In this document: positions 23,301 through 25,590 of the stretch, in pieces | How positions within the stretch are numbered: position 1 is the stretch's first letter | Layout of the letters: each line of letters starts with the position of its first letter | Made by a program: the position numbers and the translations under genes | IMG/VR virus record: IMGVR_UViG_3300020445_000064 | Coordinates: 1 to 25,590 of that record | From: a virus | DNA length: 25,590 nt | Reading direction: 5' to 3' (one strand) | The notes under the pieces: generated by a model | Databases searched by the model: none | What the model was told of the DNA's origin: nothing | The model's input: only the letters and a program-made list of their open reading frames with translations

Positions 23301-25590
23301 CTAGGATAGGTATGCTGTGTTGCATCACCATCTTGAGCACAAGTAAATGTTAATGAGTTTTGAGCGATCTTAATATTTGTACCAACACTCAAACCATGAT
23401 TACCAATCGTCAAGGTCATCAAACCTGTTGTTGGATTGTAATCAGCATCAGTAGGAGTGAATGATATAACTGGGGATTCACCAACACTAACATCAAATGT
23501 ATCTGTAGTTACATTAGAAATAGTCAACCACTTACCACTTACAGGATCTGTTGCTCTTGGATAAGTATGTGTTGTGGTGTTATTGTCCATCGCACACGTA
23601 AATGTGAGCGAATTATCTTCAATAAGAACTCTTTCACCATTAGAGAATCCATGACTAGGAAGAGTGACTGTTAGAACTCCAGTGCTAGGAACATAAGCAG
23701 CTCCAGTTGCACTATAAGAAGTTGATCCAGTGAGACCGTGATTAGGAATAGTAAGAACTAATTCACCAGAAGATGCATCATAAGTAGCACCAGTTGGAGT
23801 ATATGATGCAGTTGAGGATGTGAGAACCATTCTCTCTACAGCCTCATGAGCAATTAAATTCTTGTTAGCAAGAATTAATCCACGTGCATCACCAGCTTTA
23901 TCATTAACAGGATCTGGTGCAGTATATGTAATACTAGTATCTTTAGTTTGTGTTAGACCATGTGTACCAAAGACAAATACATCTTCGTTACGCATAGTTT
24001 GAATAGCCATATCTCTGGCATACTCAAATCCACGAACTGTTTCATCTTTCTTATTTGCTAAATCAAGAACAGCACCACTCTCATAATAGTAAGCTGCATC
24101 CCATGTCTCAGCATTACCACCATATCCTACGTTCTCAGCAATTGCTGTAATAGCCTTCTCTATATCATCAATACACTTTGCTTTACCTGTAGTAGCATTA
24201 TAACCAGAAGAAGGTGTATAGTTAGGGAAGTCAAGTAACATTCTCTCATATGCTTCAGTAGCAATGAATGTCTTATTAGAGAGAATTAAATTACGAGCAT
24301 CTCCAAATCTGTCAGCAACTACCTTCTTTTCAGAGAATGTTGCTTTCTGACCTAACTCAATAGTAGCAGAGTCAACAATCTTTTTAACAAATGTGTTATC
24401 TGGAATAGCTGGTGATCCTGGTCTAGTTGCATTACTATTCAACTTACCATTGGTAAACATGCTAGGATCATAGTCAGCAACTGTCATACCTTGGACAATA
24501 CCACTGGTATCACCAACGTTAACTAATGCAGAACCAGATACTGAAGAAGATCCAGTACGTAAGTAAGTAAAGTTTCTTGTTGCTGCGATTGCTAAATCTT
24601 TAGCATAGTTATAACCTTCTAAGGTCTCATTTAATTCACCTGTAATATAAGAAAGTTCATTAGCAACATAATATGATTCAGCAGCTTGAATAGTATTGAT
24701 GTTACCACCAAGTCTTAAATCCTGTACAGTAGCATCAATCAGATATCCAATGTCTCTACGACATTTCTCAATAGTAATGCCTTCCTTAATTAAAAGTGTA
24801 GGATACTTACCAGTAATATATCCATATGCTTCATGAGCAATGAAAGTCTTGTTTGCTTCTATAAGATTAGCAGCATCAAGATCTTTATTATTAACTGTTA
24901 CACCACTAGGGTTAAGAACATCTGCTGTTGCAGTGAACTTTTTAAATCCAGTTGGAGATAAAGTAGAACTGAATACGTTATCACCACCAGCAGTTCTTGG
25001 AGTCAGTTTAACAAATAATTTCTCATCAGACCTAGCTCCAATACGGAATCCATCAATAGTAGCAGCAGGACGTTTTGCTGGATCTATTCCAGAATCATCA
25101 CCAATGAATATCTTAGTATGGTTATTCTGGTCATTAGATGCTTTTACATCTAAAGTATAGTAAGAATTTCTTTTGGTATTTCCTGTTGTATCCTCAACAA
25201 CTTCAGGAGGAACAATATCAGTAATATATCCACCCTTATCCTGTGCAAAAGAATATCCTTTATGTCCCTTAGCATGTAATGATGTATTACCAAAGTTACT
25301 GTTAGAGTTGGTGATACTCATATCACCACCACTTTCCATTAGGAAGTGATCAGCAAAACCAACAGCAAAGATACTAACACACTGAATGAATGCGTCTTCC
25401 GATGCTCTAACGTGGAAGTTTCTCCAGTCATCCTTCCAGAATGCATCACCCTTAGTATGATAAGGTATTGTTGCAAATGCGTCTGTTAAAGGAGCTTGGT
25501 TAAATGTATTGGTGTATTCATCATATCTAATGAATGCTCTGTCGTCTTTCTGTAGAGATACACCAGTGTACTGAGCGATAACCATTGATT
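11399..25590 (-). CDS. Giant repeat-built virion structural protein, 5' end outside window
   Basis: At least 4728 codons (numbered from the ATG at 25585). The frame stays open to the window edge and that ATG has no visible ribosome site, so the gene very probably begins further right. Order seen: an N-terminal beta segment (GFADHFLMESGGDMSITNSN, about 76-95); five ~130-residue helical repeats (231-1885, the third split); a beta-repeat array (594-1525) inside the third; five ~35-residue helical repeats (1887-2240) split by a second beta array; a mixed region with GFGPGNYSTG near 3119; a long beta-rich shaft (phrases such as KVGINTVARANH, LDVVGTAWISG, VGGDSSTPDN); and a C-terminus ending LVYLGG....GWWLKEV. 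The style is that of cyanophage baseplate or tail-fibre structural proteins, upstream of the fibres it may hold. Exact T4 counterpart unknown. It ends with TAA overlapping the next ATG by one base. Confidence 0.85.
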   Translation of the reverse strand, partial: SMVIAQYTGVSLQKDDRAFIRYDEYTNTFNQAPLTDAFATIPYHTKGDAFWKDDWRNFHVRASEDAFIQCVSIFAVGFADHFLMESGGDMSITNSNSNFGNTSLHAKGHKGYSFAQDKGGYITDIVPPEVVEDTTGNTKRNSYYTLDVKASNDQNNHTKIFIGDDSGIDPAKRPAATIDGFRIGARSDEKLFVKLTPRTAGGDNVFSSTLSPTGFKKFTATADVLNPSGVTVNNKDLDAANLIEANKTFIAHEAYGYITGKYPTLLIKEGITIEKCRRDIGYLIDATVQDLRLGGNINTIQAAESYYVANELSYITGELNETLEGYNYAKDLAIAATRNFTYLRTGSSSVSGSALVNVGDTSGIVQGMTVADYDPSMFTNGKLNSNATRPGSPAIPDNTFVKKIVDSATIELGQKATFSEKKVVADRFGDARNLILSNKTFIATEAYERMLLDFPNYTPSSGYNATTGKAKCIDDIEKAITAIAENVGYGGNAETWDAAYYYESGAVLDLANKKDETVRGFEYARDMAIQTMRNEDVFVFGTHGLTQTKDTSITYTAPDPVNDKAGDARGLILANKNLIAHEAVERMVLTSSTASYTPTGATYDASSGELVLTIPNHGLTGSTSYSATGAAYVPSTGVLTVTLPSHGFSNGERVLIEDNSLTFTCAMDNNTTTHTYPRATDPVSGKWLTISNVTTDTFDVSVGESPVISFTPTDADYNPTTGLMTLTIGNHGLSVGTNIKIAQNSLTFTCAQDGDATQHTYPRATDPAALSIPITAATATTITVQVLASQPSTNTTVHTFVSAASSCVKTGGDYAHTFSTAAGNGIQREADAVRFDFNALTFTCGMDSNGSNHSYPRISDPAGNALLPVGSTTVNTITLNVGKSPIKTYDVVDATYNQNTGDLSLSIDNHNLVKGTSIKLANNSLTFTCDKDNNATTHSYPRATDPAYDTALTITDVGSSYKTPTGAAYDPATGIMQVTSPSHGFVNGDRVRISENSLTFTCAFDGNATEHSYPRESDPYFGKWLEVSNVTTDQFTINVGAAGANQEYTPSTATYDPASGDLVLTIGTHQLSVGDGITIDNDALSFTCTMDGNQVAQSYPRAGKDRASGRSLDIKASTADSITVNVGNAGDDKNFQPTAATYNQATGDLTLTVGQHGLAVGSDVVLKNNSLTFTCDKDSNATQHTYPRPGTDPWAGKSISVTSVGATTHSITGASYTPTSGALLLSVANHGFSDGDYVKIADGALTLSCALGGAGSHTYVGGTVANAINGGLDVTAATYDPATGVMTVTAAGHSLTTSDTVTITPNSLSFTCDKDGHATVHTYPRTTDPAYNNALAITAVTADTISFNVGIATSGKAYPRAGYDYPSGRWLKISNVAQNAFQVNVGISQDTSAHYFVSSSAGGLEHQDGTLTINVGFDADTNNQYAHTFVSADTDAVQYKPQSVHTFVSAGNNCVKHLPQSVHTFRRGTSNGIEKQSGSITINVDVGTVGNRFGHTFVSATSGAVITGGNYNHTWVSSEPDSVHKVFSVGNSRAYHNQDCVDDVVDLLEAVADNVAYGGNDKTWDAAYSYKTGAHVAGEETETNIVFEHVKELATQVARNQRILSIGSHGISQVIDTTITTDIADPPTDRFGDARNLMIANKDLIAQEAYARMLLEYPTYLPPTGDPQDCLDDLLDFVEEVSYNTAFGGNDRTWDMANLYVSLAICAGQTDQVVMAFKYATNIMVQVMRQEKVLIIGKHGLVQSYDNALTVATQSPQDNKVGDAKNLIDANKNFVAEIALGRMIAQYPSYTWQSGYSSTDCLDDLKDVVDVVAHNLAYGGNDRVWDAANMYVAGAHAAGSENETISAFNHVRDLIIQVMTNETVTVGGHTALTQAKDTSITSDTNNPKCPNQRATVTSLVQILTDTISTPSSLQGVTRTESVTKCEDVRSAVSTLSTIVTNALQTPESLTGITRSVSGATYDPATGDLTLTIGAHSISAGTYVQIADNSLTFTCGMDSNATNHTYPRTSDPISGKSIVISAVTANSITVNVGDASPSVNYTPTNATYNPSSGYMMLTIGAHSLKAGSSVRLADDGFTFTCTKDGNATNHTYPRATDPAYQTAVNIVSVTSTTITVDVGASGASDQYVHTFVSAAANSLITGGNYPHTFVSASAGAVTTGGVIRTRSVGKCENVRTSIDTLINIVKSTVSTPSSLDSITRTISNGSCQNVASSVTTLFKLLTDAITTTGSLDLVERVESPLGVAFGPSVNANSSTSNSYLYFTLPSGVYTTEYTPTTDDSITQDTGYPQCNTQSDTIRQYFSNIVTIIQTGLNSVPRTQPATATSALSSRATLWKIAGTNPHNLETGTPVRLVPRPRYDTTTNEYVDVDKRNVRLPNGFDTNTKYYVIASGRNTKPENYSTATQFNGGAASQLYMMLASSKENAAAGIYIHSAEVEAIHPDIEIDVYQFVLDDKYDLHQYSCVLDGSVTAGIRTDVPHIFDIVSSNTTEHEVFFRANEGGSLPVLGASYATNPAFADTTTGEIRGNKFFFARYQNEKVFTIHATKNDAIANVNPITFQPGTYDFSVFADKRESPMRYDPSYPNPNTTPTAYGKWYLQVENNSQGAGANSMEILSRFHDATYSDASGQDKTNDSWYERIKDDRDAEDRIYRLRYVIPQYLQSVRDPLNGFTIKVRKDETRKLLPQKIVLKPVSGSVTKATFYNPVQANEKIGYTDNDFTVNSLNADAAYDPYKKDLVGNIQYVKKIETTNYVSMSIQSGRYFTDTQSGDELLELTVFDQDVTNTALLNETFITVAITNPQGGSFIADRSQSVAANRIEWDGNSEGYAYIHAALPNNPNDPSSTWHLILKGAVGPIDFSATDNIRFSQGTVFADLTADPDYGKSLVIKDLIKKGYPEYYYRQNGAAIYTITPGDIITDDANIQFYVDSVTDVGDLNDTFYVFESKQIQKRIFGQQDGIYYLTAVRGNNSPLPTGAGNLGNFREFKFSQPISKLYPLNYKNDPLWYQKLDATLVDPPQTYSAADNYVHGLVRVNDFKGSMTKEAMEDFVATLAFENVSFTGANDKSILVAQKGNASSGSEDRLIPITGNQAAGTHPVTSQKRMYVELRRPSIARAGNHTFEYLGFGPGNYSTGMPVRQEVVLTATQDFYSQSKKQNGGLVFYTGLNSNGDLYIGNRKINAITGEEEFLERAALVDSADDEEDIGDLVTTFDTPVTFNQNITVNGGDAQDKDSFFNSPVKINVLGRVRKNSLTIGSYVSSDASDKDDQSLDRGSQTLNQDTFGDVVLGRNRVAASVFQFNPRGSSGAAQGYKIQNHVVSNLGSNIAPNQSPLYNTGLGTAIDSSQQVQYGNAGVPLSGDMLLKGNDVGQSGSLGWIYANYFATVPNNSIQHFTMNGSKEITITWGNNLSNQQVGITSGSQIKITGYSDTAFNGTWLVDPNGFSGSAITCKFNILVNRQTIGNDNPRLWSDEVASNPNIKFEYSNSTWMEFGVLGAESIRTHVQNIGDYKVGINTVARANHAAYLDAWNDLDTAPRSNLDVVGTAWISGRTITNFLDEAQFGNRTKVDQDHAFMVGGDSSTPDNTATLRVATSGGGKVGINTVGPGVATPATIDVTNEVLDSTLTVVGTGRFTDNVALEQDVLIGSWPDADLNGTVNVTTGITTGTFNFLMNNTFVGTQSNTTGGSKGLLAAGYAQNIEIGNAQTAEQDIKIGNLSASSEITLGATPSGSGTDVSQITIGGADASNESSSYTRISSKALKVDGDQWLGFGRGITDTVNLASPAGTVEFFSNSGGPSTINFALNASDINVAGQGGRTKINNQLEVVASAKFNADVHLCGGLESFTFTGVRGQLGSSITAHDDGILGQSQFNKNIDILNVLVKANTDDDYNEVNTEGTDPWGGAEYQNARTNVTPNLPALTGDEYYLPIRDADTTGYFAENDYLLIDSGIVGVTRHPEIVQIVELTSVVNSPYYLKVKRQPFGTFTGIITDHQDLTPIYKVNVQFDSTWTEAALDNTGPEDTVDLAEFGGGLTTNDYVIIDRDPASPSVGEAIKVGTLLGEVEQKLKVSSCGNPDVDVFVVNSVTGNTYIGGTLDINNSVAISGGCEVLPPGVSLQRTFQGDIVPTSAAEPINYIISGISATDIATLQIGDIVKLNGYSEGNPIIVNENTKIVEIHSDKIKISRGISTGQTVNNINFRAVTNETFEINNGAGQNALHLDTCSAVLEIGNQSRRIDITKALGAQTAATVVGTFDGLEEHIRVYSYWIDPLTFNTGGPTSVLSANAVTDTNHPGKFFLPVATLGENDGKFAVGDLVLVGKTVDIDNKLLQGTDVEVMLIESIDETTKTLRCNPAQEGTTGKALTTYIANDTTVVRILKHVDTSHVEDIALRSRDLSGVPTPYISLILSHGYIVQTKLDHDQWVRFVDTREVGVGGTLPDTWFSVNGNLFGAVHNPIMNEYTHDGVVSHSKGTLKLNNSFEMIGGDVDIYDSVRQTKILSLRNDDGHADHAGTITFEASVIGHGSLVVYPITCPEQQSGACDPSLLVDTDGNVTAGTTLSLTGNALVNPAKNAKFSIHNLGYNGTNKFVINHDQSIDSFGIDNFYTKTGGRHARYLATGAAASNTYLEANISYFVNVADGDEFVVYLPDNPTTGDTVNIIEVGGNLTYNTSLVVRAQGTGTRVQGDSTGTTLGGLPTAYTSGELVVQTPNAAFTLVYLGGVDSNGSPVGGSFTGWWLKEV
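11401..11409 (-). promoter_or_regulatory. Strong ribosome binding site deciding the fibre start
   Basis: Minus strand AAGGAGGTT followed by TAATG. This is a full anti-16S match, the best in the window, placed inside the last codons (Lys-Glu-Val) of the giant gene. It fixes the start of the next gene at 11399 and suggests that this fibre is made in larger amounts than the genes below it, most of which have weak sites and rely on coupling. Confidence 0.85.
18866..19084 (-). repeat. Short helical repeats C3 and C4
   Basis: KCENVRTSIDTLINIVKSTV.TPSSLDSITRTISNG and SCQNVASSVTTLFKLLTDAI..TGSLDLVERVES continue the C series after the beta insert. A fifth, weaker copy (QCNTQSDTIRQYFSNIVTII) lies further on near 18625-18735. 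Confidence 0.75.
19085..19714 (-). repeat. Beta-repeat array 2, two copies plus HTFVSA units
   Basis: About 210 residues: two ~85-residue beta units (SLTFTCGMDSNATNHTYPR near 19605; FTFTCTKDGNATNHTYPR near 19350) followed by two HTFVSA units (ANSLITGGNYP..., AGAVTTGG). It has the same architecture as the end of array 1, set between short helical repeats C2 and C3. Confidence 0.9.
19715..19927 (-). repeat. Short helical repeats C1 and C2
   Basis: Two units of 35-36 residues, each starting KC and ending TR: KC(PNQ)RATVTSLVQILTDTI.TPSSLQGVTRTES and KCEDVRSAVSTLSTIVTNAL.TPESLTGITRSVSG. They probably form helical hairpins. Beta array 2 follows directly. Confidence 0.8.
19930..20320 (-). repeat. 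Helical repeat A, copy 5
   Basis: GDAKNLIDANKNFVAEIALG, YPSYTWQSGYSSTDCLDDLK, YGGNDRVWDAANMYVAGAH, FNHVRDLIIQVMTNE and ALTQAKDTSITSD. It closes the series of long helical repeats. Confidence 0.85.
20321..20707 (-). repeat. Helical repeat A, copy 4
   Basis: GDARNLMIANKDLIAQEAYARM, YPTYLPPTGDPQDCLDDLLDF, FGGNDRTWDMANLYVS, FKYATNIMVQVMRQE and KHGLVQSYDNALT. It follows copy 3 with no spacer. Confidence 0.85.
20708..21010 (-). repeat. Helical repeat A, copy 3, C-terminal two-thirds
   Basis: Resumes with CVDDVVDLLEAVADNVAYGGN, then KTWDAAYSYKTGAHVAGEE, FEHVKELATQVARNQ and HGISQVIDTTIT. Joined to the part at 23807-23905 it makes one full copy, showing that the beta array sits inside a helical repeat. 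Confidence 0.85.
21011..23806 (-). repeat. Beta-repeat array 1, nine copies plus HTFVSA units
   Basis: About 932 residues built from an ~85-residue unit: YTPT.ATYDP.TG.LTLTIG, then .HGL..G..V.I..NSLTFTC, then (D/M)D.NAT.H(T/S)YPR.TDP, then a segment ending TI.VNVG. Cores (SLTFTC) lie near 23600, 23345, 23060, 22810, 22585, 22330, 22070, 21850 (degenerate: LTLSC, no YPR) and 21660, i.e. 190-285 bases apart. The last ~500 bases turn into shorter HTFVSA....V units. At DNA level the copies have diverged moderately. The single Cys of each core is conserved. Confidence 0.9.
23807..23905 (-). repeat. Helical repeat A, copy 3, N-terminal third
   Basis: Encodes KAGDARGLILANKNLIAHEA and VERMVLTSS, then switches directly into the beta-repeat array. 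The rest of the copy resumes about 2.8 kb later at 21010. Confidence 0.85.
23906..24323 (-). repeat. Helical repeat A, copy 2 (intact reference copy)
   Basis: Pattern: GDARNLILSNKTFIATEAYERM, then ..YTPSSGYNATTG.., then CIDDIEKAITAIAENVGYGGN, then ETWDAAYYYESGA, then ETVRGFEYARDMAIQTMRNE, then HGLTQTKDTSIT. It shows what an uninterrupted copy looks like: about 20 residues lie between ERM and CIDD. Confidence 0.85.
24545..24892 (-). repeat. Helical repeat A, copy 1 (divergent)
   Basis: Encodes DAANLIEANKTFIAHEAYGY, then a paired-helix part with CRRDIGYLIDATVQDLRLGGN, and ends ETLEGYNYAKDLAIAATRNF. It aligns with copies 2-5 but is the most diverged and is followed by a unique ~70-residue insert before copy 2. 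Confidence 0.7.

Noticed and set aside
21011-23806. CRISPR-like or transposon-like DNA repeat
   Set aside because: The ~255-base periodicity is in an open reading frame, copies are diverged at DNA level and the unit length varies by whole codons: protein repeats.

Overview
The window looks like part of the genome of a T4-like cyanophage (a tailed myovirus of marine Prochlorococcus or Synechococcus). The reasons are: a dense run of genes all on the minus strand; AT-rich codons; start and stop codons that overlap by 1 or 4 bases at most junctions; very large repeat-built virion proteins; tail-collar-type fibre proteins; a 2OG-Fe(II) oxygenase of the kind common in these phages; and a metabolic gene (pyrE). 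No database search was possible, so every family name rests on motifs read from the translations.

Layout, in the direction of transcription (high to low coordinate). (1) 25590-11399: one enormous structural gene, open at the right window edge, with at least 4728 codons. It holds five ~130-residue helical repeats, five ~35-residue helical repeats, two arrays of an ~85-residue beta repeat that split those helical repeats, and a long fibre-like beta region ending in GWWLKEV. (2) 11399-4037: three consecutive related fibre-tip candidates (469, 459 and 1524 aa). Each starts with a tail-collar-like segment and carries two HxH pairs. They differ in the distal part: one plain, one cysteine-rich, one with a ~450-residue glycine-rich zone. 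(3) 4029-1868: a probable tail-fibre assembly chaperone, an unknown 122-aa protein, a 75-aa membrane protein and a 2OG-Fe(II) oxygenase. This unit ends at a strong intrinsic terminator (1820-1844).

(4) 1811-1584: a T4-late-type promoter directly behind that terminator, followed by a GC-richer leader of ~200 nt with several clear hairpins, a candidate structured RNA. (5) 1583-1: a second unit of four overlapping genes: two small unknowns, a 200-aa protein with a possible PD-(D/E)XK nuclease motif, and pyrE (orotate phosphoribosyltransferase), which runs off the left edge.

The first unit would build and tip the adsorption apparatus (giant structural protein, then fibres, then a chaperone to fold them). 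The second looks like host-takeover and nucleotide-supply genes. The most unusual things are the nested insertion of a beta-repeat module into two different helical repeat arrays of the giant protein, the triplet of HxH-bearing collar proteins with divergent tips, and the structured leader. I saw no rRNA, tRNA, CRISPR array, transposase or integrase.
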